DNA from: Bacteroides timonensis
GTDB taxonomy: Bacteria > Bacteroidota > Bacteroidia > Bacteroidales > Bacteroidaceae
Assembly (NCBI RefSeq): GCF_000513195.1
Contig: NZ_CBVI010000101.1
Location: forward strand, 1 to 64,000
DNA length: 64,000 nt
Direction: 5' to 3'
Program-made: the position numbers and the translations under genes
In this document: piece by piece, positions 18,590 to 27,560 of the stretch
How positions within the stretch are numbered: the stretch's first letter is position 1
Layout: every line of letters begins with the position of its first letter
The notes under the pieces: model-generated
Database searches by the model: none
Seen by the model: only the letters and a program-made list of their open reading frames with translations
Told to the model about the DNA's origin: nothing

Positions 18590-19696
18590 TTACAAATTAT
18601 ATTCCTGATTAATCCTGCTGACCACTTGCAACTTTCCATCCTTCAGCAAAGAACGTGCATTAAAGAAATTCACGCCGTCTGCTCCTGCTTCGATAGATAG
18701 TTTTGCAGCTGTATATAGCTCTTCAGCCGTAATATCGGGAACAAATAAACCGGATACATACTTATTCTTATGGAAAGTTTCGCGCAAACCGTTTTCTATG
18801 CTAAACGGTATCCATTCAAGGCTTTCCGAATAAAACGACTGATAATTCATCGGGCATACAATATCTATTTTCCAGGTAGGCCAGTCCTGATAAACTGTCA
18901 TGCGGGCACGAGTGGGATAAGGAAAAACAGCCGCCGAAACCAATTTACCTTCAGAATGGGTCGCTTCTACAATCTCATTCACCAAAGAAGTGACCTCATT
19001 CAAACGAAACTGCAACCATTCCGGACTCATCCACGGAGCCTGCAAATCTAACGGAGAGTAACCGAACAGTTTCTTAAACTTTTCTATTGCTACCGGATGA
19101 TAGCCAAAATCATATTCAGCGCGATAGGTATCTTGCTGAATCTTAAACTTGTATTGTTGTAGGCGTCGTCCCAGTACAGCATCATTATAACGAATAAAAT
19201 CCAGATGCACAGAAGTCAGTCCTTCCAAAGCTGCATAAGAAGCCGCTTTATCTTTCATATACTGTCGGGCCTCAGGCACAGAAGGACTCAGCCATTTATA
19301 ATGCTTTACATAAGGGTCATATTCATGACTGTTATAACCTATCCGGTTTACATCAAACCATTCGGGATGCGCCAACGCCGCAGAATCCCCGGGAGCATTC
19401 ACAGTAAACATCCACGCATGCACTTTTGCACCCTGATAGGACTTGGCAGCCTCAATATAACGCGCCACTTCTTCCGGTGAGCCACACATATAATAATTCT
19501 TGATACCGGCCTCATCGAAAGGCTTCATCCAGAGAATCAGAGACTCCACCGTGGCACTTTTATCCACATCGTCCCAGACTCCCAAAGCAACCTTTTGTTC
19601 CTGGTTTTGAACTTTCTTTTTTTTACCGGCTGATAATGGCTGAACAGCCAAACTGAAAATGCACGCAAATGCTGCACATAAATAAGTAAATTTCAT
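18590..19696 (-). CDS. Secreted GHL10-like TIM-barrel glycosidase
   Basis: A 368-residue exported protein (signal peptide about 1-23) of the family-10-like glycosyl hydrolase group. Visible landmarks are VHAWMFTVN, VHLDFIRYND with the conserved Asp and Arg, VSAAVFPYP, DWPTWKIDIVCPMNYQSFY and GADGVNFFNAR. It is shorter than the 7118-8560 lipoprotein and lacks the FnIII tail and lipobox, so it should be periplasmic. It is divergent from namZ1 across a 178-base region that carries a promoter on each strand, a layout often seen for jointly controlled genes. A wall-glycan substrate is inferred from family and neighbourhood. Confidence 0.78.
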   Translation of the reverse strand: MKFTYLCAAFACIFSLAVQPLSAGKKKKVQNQEQKVALGVWDDVDKSATVESLILWMKPFDEAGIKNYYMCGSPEEVARYIEAAKSYQGAKVHAWMFTVNAPGDSAALAHPEWFDVNRIGYNSHEYDPYVKHYKWLSPSVPEARQYMKDKAASYAALEGLTSVHLDFIRYNDAVLGRRLQQYKFKIQQDTYRAEYDFGYHPVAIEKFKKLFGYSPLDLQAPWMSPEWLQFRLNEVTSLVNEIVEATHSEGKLVSAAVFPYPTRARMTVYQDWPTWKIDIVCPMNYQSFYSESLEWIPFSIENGLRETFHKNKYVSGLFVPDITAEELYTAAKLSIEAGADGVNFFNARSLLKDGKLQVVSRINQEYNL

Positions 19697-19720
19697 GATG
19701 ATGATTTTTTTGGTTCACAG

Positions 19721-19728
19721 CAAAGATA
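19721..19728 (-). promoter_or_regulatory. -7 box for the GHL10-like gene
   Basis: TATCTTTG on the reverse strand, about 25 bases before the start codon. No good TTTG is seen at the -33 position, so the promoter may need an activator. Confidence 0.45.
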
Positions 19729-19811
19729 ATATATCTTCTATATAAATAAGGTGAATATCTGATTATTTGCAAATTATTAATTATAATGCTAAAAATAATA
19801 AAATAAGTGTT

Positions 19812-19839
19812 TTTGATATTAAAATAAAATCTATCTTTG
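19812..19839 (+). promoter_or_regulatory. Probable promoter of the peptidoglycan salvage operon
   Basis: TTTG (19812-19815), 16 bases, TATCTTTG (19832-19839), followed 35 bases later by the namZ1 start. The -7 box is a perfect TAnnTTTG; the spacing to the upstream TTTG is a little short. Confidence 0.5.
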
Positions 19840-19874
19840 TTGCTACGAATATCCCCCTTAACAATAATACTATT

Positions 19875-21041
19875 ATGAAGAAACTTCTGCTACTGATCTT
19901 TTTATTGTGTAGTACCTTCTGGTGTCAGGCACAAACAGACCGGGTTATTTTGGGTGACGAACAAACTTCCGAGTATTTTCCCATCCTAAAGGATAAACGG
20001 ATTGCCATTTTCTCTAATCATACAGGAATGATAGGGGATAAACATCTATTGGATGTCCTTTTAGAAAACAAGTTCAATGTAGTTGCCATTTTCTCACCGG
20101 AACACGGATTCCGTGGAAATGCAGATGCAGGCGAGCACGTATCCAGTTCAGTAGACTCTAAAACAGGGGTGCCAATTCTGTCTCTTTATGAAGGGAAGGA
20201 TAAAAAGCCAAGTAGGGCTTCAATGCAGAAATTTGATATTCTGATAGTAGATATACAGGACGTAGGATTACGTTTTTACACCTATTACATAACGATGTGC
20301 CGGCTAATGGATGTCTGTGCGGAATATAACAAGAAAGTTTTGTTATTAGACCGTCCTAATCCGAATGGGCATTATGTAGATGGACCGATTCTGGATATGA
20401 AATATAAATCAGGTGTGGGATGGTTGCCGATTCCTATTGTACACGGAATGACATTAGGGGAACTTGCATTAATGATTAATGGAGAAGGTTGGTTGCCTGG
20501 TTCACGCAAATGTGATCTGGCAGTGATCAAATGCAAGAATTATACACATCAGACTAAATATCAGCTGCCAATTCCCCCATCTCCTAACTTACCGAACATG
20601 AAGTCGATATATCTGTATCCGGCTACATGCTTTTTTGAGGCAACTCCCGTCAGCTTGGGTAGAGGAACTTCACTCCCATTTCAGGTTTATGGACATCCAA
20701 ATATGACCGGATATAGCTACAGTTTCACCCCAAGAAGTATTCCCGGAGCTAAGAATCCGCCGCAGCTGAATAAACTGTGCCATGGAGTAGACCTAAGCAA
20801 TATGAGTGATGAAGAAATTTGGAAACGAGGTGTAGATTTATCTTATGTCATCGATGCATATCGTAATCTGAATCTGGATGATCATTTCTTCCGTCCATTC
20901 TTTGAATTGCTGGTAGGAAGGGATTATGTACGGAAAATGATAAAAGAAGGAAAAAGTGCCGATGAAATTAAAGCTATGTGGAAAGATGACGTTGAGAAAT
21001 TCAAGGTGCAACGTAAACCATATCTGCTTTACGAAGAATAA
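19875..21041 (+). CDS. namZ: NamZ-type exo-beta-N-acetylmuramidase (copy 1)
   Basis: A 388-residue DUF1343 protein (GH171, NamZ), which removes terminal MurNAc from the non-reducing end of peptidoglycan fragments. I use the ATG at 19875 because it gives a proper signal peptide (MKKLLLLIFLLCSTFWCQAQ); the open frame runs further upstream past the promoter. Family motifs: FSPEHGFRGNADAGEHV, VDIQDVGLRFYTYY and LLDRPNPNGHYVDG. The same landmarks are shared with the second copy at 33456. First gene of a 14-gene operon with 34 bases to the symporter. Periplasmic or surface location is expected from the signal peptide. Confidence 0.85.
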   Translation: MKKLLLLIFLLCSTFWCQAQTDRVILGDEQTSEYFPILKDKRIAIFSNHTGMIGDKHLLDVLLENKFNVVAIFSPEHGFRGNADAGEHVSSSVDSKTGVPILSLYEGKDKKPSRASMQKFDILIVDIQDVGLRFYTYYITMCRLMDVCAEYNKKVLLLDRPNPNGHYVDGPILDMKYKSGVGWLPIPIVHGMTLGELALMINGEGWLPGSRKCDLAVIKCKNYTHQTKYQLPIPPSPNLPNMKSIYLYPATCFFEATPVSLGRGTSLPFQVYGHPNMTGYSYSFTPRSIPGAKNPPQLNKLCHGVDLSNMSDEEIWKRGVDLSYVIDAYRNLNLDDHFFRPFFELLVGRDYVRKMIKEGKSADEIKAMWKDDVEKFKVQRKPYLLYEE

Positions 21042-21075
21042 ATTCATGTACTATTACAAATCATAAATCAACCCT

Positions 21076-22524
21076 ATGAGCCCGATATCTGTAATCATTA
21101 CTATTGCCGCTTATTTCGTGATCTTGTTCACTATATCTTATATAGCCGGCAGAAAAGCCGACAATGAAGGCTTCTTTGTTGGTAACCGTAAATCGGCCTG
21201 GTATGTTGTGGCATTTGCCATGATTGGGTCCAGCATCTCCGGAGTGACGTATGTATCAGTACCGGGTATGGTGGCTGCCAGTAGTTTCGGCTACCTGCAA
21301 ATGGTATTGGGATTTGTTGCGGGACAGTTCATCATAGCATTCGTATTGACGCCACTGTTCTACCGGATGAACCTGGTATCCATCTATGAATATCTGGAAA
21401 ATCGTTTTGGTATGTCTTCCTATCGGACAGGCGCATGGTTCTTCTTCATCTCTAAGATGCTGGGAGCCGCGGTACGTTTGTTCCTCGTATGTCTGACACT
21501 TCAACTGCTGGTATTCGAACCGTTTGGATTACCATTTATTTTGAATGTGGCCATTACCGTAGCATTAGTATGGCTCTATACGTTCCGGGGTGGAGTAAAA
21601 TCTCTAATCTGGACAGATTCACTCAAAACATTCTGCCTGGTGGTATCCGTAGTTCTCTGCATCAGTTATATTGCTTCCGATCTCAATCTGTCGCTGAGCA
21701 GTATGATCAGTACAATAGTCAATAGTGACATGTCACGCATCTTCTTCTTTGACGATGTAAACAGTAAACAATATTTCTTCAAACAATTCTTTGCCGGGGC
21801 ATTCACTATGATTGCCATGACAGGACTGGATCAGGACATGATGCAACGTAACCTCAGCTGCAAGAACTTCAAAGATTCACAGAAAAATATGATTACGAGT
21901 GTTATATCACAGTTCTTCGTAATTCTGTTGTTCCTGATGCTGGGAGTATTACTTTACATCTTCGCTGGTAACCAGGGCATTCAGGTAGAAAAGAGCGATG
22001 AACTCTTCCCATTGATAGCCACCGGTAACTACTTTCCTGCAATTGTAGGTATCTTGTTTATTATCGGACTTATTTCTTCGGCTTATTCCGCTGCCGGCTC
22101 AGCGCTGACAGCTTTAACAACTTCCTTTACAGTGGATATCCTCGGGACAAAAGGCAGGACGGAAGAAGAAATCGTAAAGATACGCAAGCGGGTACATATT
22201 GGTATGGCTGTAATTATGGGTATCACGATATTCGTATTCAACCTATTGAATAACACAAGTGTAATCGATGCCGTATATATACTCGCAAGTTACACATACG
22301 GCCCCATTCTCGGATTATTCGCATTCGGTATATTCATGAAACAACAGGTTCGCGACAAATATATCCCATTGGTAGCCATCCTCTCCCCTATCCTTTGCTT
22401 CATCCTGCAAAAGAATTCGGAAGCCTGGTTCAATGGATATCAGTTCAGCTACGAACTGCTGATATTCAACGCTCTGTTCACGTTTATCGGACTTTGCCTG
22501 TTGATCAGAAAAGATAAGAACTAA
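21076..22524 (+). CDS. Sodium:solute symporter family transporter
   Basis: A 482-residue inner-membrane protein of the SSS family with about 13 hydrophobic segments. Family landmarks: GRKADNEGFFVGNRKSAWYVV near the N-terminus, GSSISGVTYVSVPGMVAASSF in the first helices, and TGLDQDMMQRNLSCKN in the middle. Placed between a muramidase and an amidase gene, it is a good candidate for taking up a liberated sugar such as MurNAc or GlcNAc. A dedicated MurNAc transporter (MurT) is known beside murK and murQ in Tannerella forsythia. Substrate is inferred from neighbours, not from motifs. Confidence 0.82.
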   Translation: MSPISVIITIAAYFVILFTISYIAGRKADNEGFFVGNRKSAWYVVAFAMIGSSISGVTYVSVPGMVAASSFGYLQMVLGFVAGQFIIAFVLTPLFYRMNLVSIYEYLENRFGMSSYRTGAWFFFISKMLGAAVRLFLVCLTLQLLVFEPFGLPFILNVAITVALVWLYTFRGGVKSLIWTDSLKTFCLVVSVVLCISYIASDLNLSLSSMISTIVNSDMSRIFFFDDVNSKQYFFKQFFAGAFTMIAMTGLDQDMMQRNLSCKNFKDSQKNMITSVISQFFVILLFLMLGVLLYIFAGNQGIQVEKSDELFPLIATGNYFPAIVGILFIIGLISSAYSAAGSALTALTTSFTVDILGTKGRTEEEIVKIRKRVHIGMAVIMGITIFVFNLLNNTSVIDAVYILASYTYGPILGLFAFGIFMKQQVRDKYIPLVAILSPILCFILQKNSEAWFNGYQFSYELLIFNALFTFIGLCLLIRKDKN

Positions 22525-22546
22525 TAATTAACTTAATACATCATCC

Positions 22547-25500
22547 ATGAATGTAAGACTTCATTTTTTGTTCACTTTGCTCACCGCCTCCCTGATCCCC
22601 CAGACGGGAGGCGCGCAAGAGCTTCCGACGGATGTCCGCCAGGAAATCGGTAAGTTTCTGGACGCAACCGCACGGAAAGAAGTTTCCGTAGGGCGCATCC
22701 GGATTGACTCTGTCGCCATTGAAGAAAATACGTTGCAATTATTCGCTAACATGAACTGTGCATATATTCCTTTCCGAGAAGATAATGTGACAGAGATTTA
22801 TCAAGGTGTGCAGGCACTGCTTCCGACAGAGTTTTCAAAATACAACCTGCAAATCCGCACAAATAAGCGTAGCATTGAAGAATTAATCCCCCAAGCACTA
22901 CGCAGCAAAAAGGACAAAAAAGCCAAAACATTCAATCCTGCCGGAACAAAACCTTTAGTAACGGCCCTTTCTACCCCCTATACCCCTACAAATGGCCTAA
23001 AGAACCGTCACATTGCCTTGTGGCAGAGTCACGGCTTCTATTATGAGCCCAAACTGACACGTTGGGAATGGCAACGCGCCCGCATCTTCCAGACGGTGGA
23101 GGATTTATATACGCAAAGTTATGTACTGCCTTTCCTGGTTCCCATGTTGGAGAATGCAGGAGCTAATGTGCTGATGCCCCGTGAACGGGATAGCCAAATA
23201 GCAGAAGTTGTCGTAGACAATGACGGTTGCCTTCACTCCCGTTCCGTTTATACAGAAAAGATAGGCGATAAGAACTGGATGCAAGGTACCGGTGAAGGTT
23301 TCGCCCATCTGCGCGATCAATATATCAATTTTGAGAACCCATTCCGTGAAGGAACCTTCCGCACTGTTGAGACGGTGAAAGGTAAGAAGGAGAAAGAAAG
23401 TACTGCCGAATGGATTCCTGAACTCCCGTCAACCGGACAGTACGCCGTTTATGTATCCTATAAATCATTGCCAAACAGTACGGATGATGCCCTTTACACC
23501 GTTTATCACAAAGGAGGGGTATCCCAATTCAAAGTGAACCAACAGATGGGTGGCGGCACCTGGATTTATCTGGGTACATTTGGTTTTGATGCCGGAAAAA
23601 GCGATGCCGGAAAAGTTGTTTTAAGCAATCGTTCTGAGAAAGCCGGACGTATCGTTACCGCTGATGCCGTAAAAATCGGAGGTGGTATGGGAAATATGGC
23701 CCGCCGTATCTCTGATGCAGGTGCCACAGAGAATATTAAAAGTTCTCAAGCTACAGGAGCTACGAGCTACGAGCTACAAGCTACAAGTGCTATGCAGCAT
23801 GACGGCGCAGCCAACTCGTCACTCGTAGCTCGTAGCTCGTCACTATATGAGATAAGCGGTTATCCCCGTTTCTGCGAGGCAGCACGCTACTGGCTTCAAT
23901 GGGCAGGTATTCCGGACAGTGTTTATTCCGACAGCCAGGGTAAGAATGACTATACGGATGATTACAAATGTCGTGGTATCTGGGTGAATTACCTTGCCGG
24001 TGGTTCTGCGGTTAACCCGACAGAACAAGGACTGAATATCCCGGTAGATATGGCTTTCGCCTTCCATTCAGATGCAGGAACTACGCTAAACGATTCCATC
24101 ATCGGAACACTGGGTATCTACTATACCAACGTCTACAATGAAGAATATGCCAACGGAGCATCCCGCTATCTGGCACACGACATGACAGACCTGATTCAGT
24201 CAAATATCGTACGGGATATCCGCAGTCTATACGAACCGGATTGGACACGCCGCGGTATGTGGAACCAATCCTACTACGAAGCACGCGTTCCCCGTGTACC
24301 CACTATGTTGCTGGAATTACTTTCTCACCAGAACTTTGCAGACATGCGTTATGGTTTAGATCCACGCTTCCGTTTTACGGTAAGCCGTGCAATCTATAAA
24401 GGTATGCTGCAATTCATTTGCTCGCAATACCACATGGACTATATCGTTCAGCCGTTGCCTGTCGACAATATGGCATTGAAAATGATAGGCGAGAATGAAA
24501 TAGAACTGACCTGGCAACCCGTAGCCGACCCACTGGAGCCAACGGCAAATGCTGAGAAATACATTGTTTATACTCGCATCGGAGATGGCGATTTCGACAA
24601 TGGCGTGTTGGTAGATAAGAATGCCTATCGCACCGCCCTCCCTGCCGGCATGGTATGCAGTTATAAAGTAACCGCCGTGAACAAGGGTGGAGAAAGTTTC
24701 CCGTCCGAAATACTCTCTGCAGGACGCGCTTTCAACGAGAAAGGAACAGTACTCGTAGTAAACGGCTTCGACCGCATCAGTGCTCCGGCAGATTTTGTCG
24801 CACCTGTTCCCGGAGATACTTTACTTGCCGGTTTCTTAGATGATCTGGACCACGGCGTACCTTATCTGAAAGATATCAGCTACATTGGTAAGATGAAAGA
24901 ATACCGCCGTTCCATTCCATGGATGGACGACGATGCTTCCGGCTTCGGCGACAGCTATGGCAATTACGAAGATAAAGTAATCGCCGGAAACACATTCGAT
25001 TATCCCTCTATTCATGGAGCCGCCATTTTGAAAGCCGGATATTCTTTCATATCTTGCAGCGATGAAAGTGTGGAAAATAAAACAATGAACCTGAACGACT
25101 ATAAGTATGTAGACCTGATATTAGGTAAAGAATGTCAGACCAAAATGGGACGTGGCGGCGTGAAGCCGTTAGAGTTCAAAACATTCAGCCAACCTATGCA
25201 GGAAGCTATCACCGCATATTGCGGACAAGGCGGAAACATCTTCGTCTCGGGCGCTTATGTAGGAACCGACCTTTGGGACAATCGTCTTGCCCCGGCTCAG
25301 GAGTCCGATAAGAAATTTGCAACAGAAGTCCTGAAATATAAGTGGCGCGTGGGGCAGGCAGCTACAGAGGGTAAGGTGAAATGTGTAGCTTCACCGTTCC
25401 CCGCCCTTTCAGGCAACTATACATACCATAATGAACTGAATGCAGACAGCTATGTAGTAGAATCACCGGATGCCATCGAACCTGCAACGAAAGATGCATA

Positions 25501-25654
25501 CACCATAATGCGCTATTCGGAAAACAACCTGAGCGCCGGAGTAGCTTACAAAGGCGACTACAAGACTTGCATACTGGGCTTTCCGTTCGAAGCATTGCGC
25601 ACCTCTTCTGAAAGAGAAGCGTTAATGCGCACCATCCTGACATTTTTTAATTAA
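22547..25654 (+). CDS. Large exported Amidase_3-like protein with golvesin and FnIII modules
   Basis: A 1035-residue exported protein (signal peptide about 1-24). The fold of zinc N-acetylmuramoyl-L-alanine amidases is split: IALWQSHGFYYE with candidate zinc His162, VLMPRERD at about 208-215, then after an insertion MAFAFHSDAGT (His507) and MLLELLSHQNF with the candidate catalytic Glu590. The insertion (about 260-390) resembles a golvesin C-terminal-like beta domain. An FnIII-type module follows (about 650-730). Homologues are often labelled xanthan lyase. In this operon an amidase cutting stem peptides from glycan is more sensible. Residues about 400-433 are encoded by a palindromic repeat (23757-23838) that looks inserted. 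Confidence 0.72.
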   Translation: MNVRLHFLFTLLTASLIPQTGGAQELPTDVRQEIGKFLDATARKEVSVGRIRIDSVAIEENTLQLFANMNCAYIPFREDNVTEIYQGVQALLPTEFSKYNLQIRTNKRSIEELIPQALRSKKDKKAKTFNPAGTKPLVTALSTPYTPTNGLKNRHIALWQSHGFYYEPKLTRWEWQRARIFQTVEDLYTQSYVLPFLVPMLENAGANVLMPRERDSQIAEVVVDNDGCLHSRSVYTEKIGDKNWMQGTGEGFAHLRDQYINFENPFREGTFRTVETVKGKKEKESTAEWIPELPSTGQYAVYVSYKSLPNSTDDALYTVYHKGGVSQFKVNQQMGGGTWIYLGTFGFDAGKSDAGKVVLSNRSEKAGRIVTADAVKIGGGMGNMARRISDAGATENIKSSQATGATSYELQATSAMQHDGAANSSLVARSSSLYEISGYPRFCEAARYWLQWAGIPDSVYSDSQGKNDYTDDYKCRGIWVNYLAGGSAVNPTEQGLNIPVDMAFAFHSDAGTTLNDSIIGTLGIYYTNVYNEEYANGASRYLAHDMTDLIQSNIVRDIRSLYEPDWTRRGMWNQSYYEARVPRVPTMLLELLSHQNFADMRYGLDPRFRFTVSRAIYKGMLQFICSQYHMDYIVQPLPVDNMALKMIGENEIELTWQPVADPLEPTANAEKYIVYTRIGDGDFDNGVLVDKNAYRTALPAGMVCSYKVTAVNKGGESFPSEILSAGRAFNEKGTVLVVNGFDRISAPADFVAPVPGDTLLAGFLDDLDHGVPYLKDISYIGKMKEYRRSIPWMDDDASGFGDSYGNYEDKVIAGNTFDYPSIHGAAILKAGYSFISCSDESVENKTMNLNDYKYVDLILGKECQTKMGRGGVKPLEFKTFSQPMQEAITAYCGQGGNIFVSGAYVGTDLWDNRLAPAQESDKKFATEVLKYKWRVGQAATEGKVKCVASPFPALSGNYTYHNELNADSYVVESPDAIEPATKDAYTIMRYSENNLSAGVAYKGDYKTCILGFPFEALRTSSEREALMRTILTFFN
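23757..23838. repeat. In-frame palindromic repeat, family A, copy 1
   Basis: Arms GAGCTACGAGCTAC (23757-23770) and GTAGCTCGTAGCTC (23825-23838) are exact inverses inside the amidase-like gene. They encode SYELQATSAMQHD ... SLVARSSSL at about residues 408-432. The same palindrome and nearly the same peptide occur in the unrelated flavoprotein gene at 36587-36673. Confidence 0.85.
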
Positions 25655-25668
25655 ACCAATCATCATCT

Positions 25669-27528
25669 ATGAAGCGAAGACTTTTAATAATGTTCCTGTT
25701 GGGGTGTCTGCTACCGTTCGCGGTACAGGCACAACATGACACATTCCGTTTTGCGCAAATAACGGATATCCATTTCAGCCCCAACAACCCCAACCCGACG
25801 GAAGACTTACTACGTTCCGTCGCGCAAATAAATGCGACAGACAGTATCGACTTTGTTTTAGTTACGGGCGACATCACCGAAGAGGGCGACCGTGCCACTA
25901 TGCTGAAAGTTAAAGAGACATTGGATTTACTGAAAGCGAAGTATTACGTGATCCTCGGTAACCATGAAACCAAATGGAGCGACTCCGGTTGTACTGCCTT
26001 CGGTGAGATTTTCGGCGGCGAACGCTTTGAATTCGAGCATAAAGGCATCCTGTTTCTGGGTTTCAACTCCGGCCCGTTGATGCGTATGGCTTACGGACAT
26101 GTCGTTCCGCAGGACATCCGTTGGATGACGGAAGAAATGGATAAGTTTGGAAAAGACAAACCGGTTATACTCGTCACACACTATCCGTTACTGGACGGAG
26201 ATGTTGATAACTGGTATGAAGTAACAGATGCAGTGCGCCCCTATAACATTCGTTTGTTCATCGGCGGTCACTATCACCGTAACCGGGATTTGCGTTATGA
26301 TGGCATTCCGGGTATTTTGATGCGCAGCAACCTGCGTGATAAAGATGGAAAACCGGGATATGGCATCTATGATATAACGAAAGATTCGATCCTCGTCTAC
26401 ACTCAACGCATCAGCGAACCGAAAAAGCAATGGGCTGCTTTCTCGCTGACTCAGCCCTATTATGATCGTAATGGAAAAGCAGAGAAATACCCCGACTTTT
26501 CAGTCAACACAGAATACCCGAATGTGAAAGAACAGTGGATAGTGCAAACCGGTGCAGGTATCTATTGTTCGCCTGCAATAGAAAAAGACAAAGTGTTCGT
26601 CGGAGACGATATGGGGTACCTGACTTGCTATGCCTTGAAGAATGGAAAGAAACTGTGGAATTTCCAGTCCGGTAAGCGCATTGTAGGCACTCCGGCTGCG
26701 GCAGATGGTATAGTAGTATTCGGTTCTGCCGACCGTAACATCTACGGCCTGAACAGTAAAGACGGAAAACTGCTATGGACTGTAAAAGCAAAAGACCCGG
26801 TACTGGGTGCGGTAACCGTTGAAAATGGAATTGCCTACATTGGTGCCAGCGATTCTACTTTCCGTGCTATTGATATCCATACAGGTAAAGTGATCTGGGC
26901 ATATACCGGTGTGAAAGGATACATTGAAACCAAACCACTGGTAACAGCCGACAAAGTGATCTTCGGTGCCTGGGACAATACCCTCTATGCATTGAATAAG
27001 GCAGACGGCAAGGAATTATGGAAGTGGACAGGCGGTTTAACGCGCATGCACTTCTCACCCGCAGCCGTATGGCCGGTAGCCGCAGAAGGCAAAGTATTTA
27101 TCACTGACCCGCAACGTGCCATGACGGCTATCAATATAGAAAACGGAGAAACTGTGTGGCGCACTTTCCAGTCTATGGTACGTGAAACGATTGGCCTGTC
27201 GGAAGATGGAACGCGTGTATTCAGCAAGACCATGAACGACAGTATTGTCTGCTATGCCACACAGGGAGATCAACCCCGCGAATTATGGGTAAGCAACGTC
27301 GGCTTCGGATACGAACATGCACCCTCCATGCAAGTGGAAAAGGGAGGCGTAATGTTCGGCAGTACCAAGGAAGGACTGATCTTTGCTTTGGAAGCCCAAA
27401 CCGGTAAAGTCTTGTGGAAACATAAGATAGGTAACTCACTGATCAGTACCGTAGTGCCGCTGAACGGGCGACAGGTATTGTTCACAGCTACCAGTGGCGA
27501 AGTGGGACTGCTACGAATTAAGAATTAA
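25669..27528 (+). CDS. Calcineurin-like phosphoesterase fused to a PQQ-type beta-propeller
   Basis: A 619-residue exported protein (signal peptide about 1-21). Residues about 25-260 are a metallophosphatase domain with all motifs: TDIHF, TGDITEEGD, LGNHE, VTHYPLL and GGHYHRN. Residues about 300-619 are repeated PQQ-like blades (GKKLWNFQSGKRIVGTPAAADG, GKLLWTVKAKDPVLGAVTVENG, GKVIWAYTG, GKELWKWTGG, GETVWRTF, GKVLWKHKIG), as in BamB-like propellers. It starts 14 bases after the amidase-like gene. A periplasmic phosphatase that removes phosphate from an exported or captured wall-related molecule would fit, but the substrate is unknown. Confidence 0.85.
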   Translation: MKRRLLIMFLLGCLLPFAVQAQHDTFRFAQITDIHFSPNNPNPTEDLLRSVAQINATDSIDFVLVTGDITEEGDRATMLKVKETLDLLKAKYYVILGNHETKWSDSGCTAFGEIFGGERFEFEHKGILFLGFNSGPLMRMAYGHVVPQDIRWMTEEMDKFGKDKPVILVTHYPLLDGDVDNWYEVTDAVRPYNIRLFIGGHYHRNRDLRYDGIPGILMRSNLRDKDGKPGYGIYDITKDSILVYTQRISEPKKQWAAFSLTQPYYDRNGKAEKYPDFSVNTEYPNVKEQWIVQTGAGIYCSPAIEKDKVFVGDDMGYLTCYALKNGKKLWNFQSGKRIVGTPAAADGIVVFGSADRNIYGLNSKDGKLLWTVKAKDPVLGAVTVENGIAYIGASDSTFRAIDIHTGKVIWAYTGVKGYIETKPLVTADKVIFGAWDNTLYALNKADGKELWKWTGGLTRMHFSPAAVWPVAAEGKVFITDPQRAMTAINIENGETVWRTFQSMVRETIGLSEDGTRVFSKTMNDSIVCYATQGDQPRELWVSNVGFGYEHAPSMQVEKGGVMFGSTKEGLIFALEAQTGKVLWKHKIGNSLISTVVPLNGRQVLFTATSGEVGLLRIKN

Positions 27529-27560
27529 AGAATTAATAATTAAAAGCAATATAGGACATT

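Noticed and set aside
18397..18612. 71-codon frame at the end of the hydrolase-like gene
   Set aside because: Overlaps the gene in another frame and runs into the convergent gap; no evidence of a frameshifted extension.
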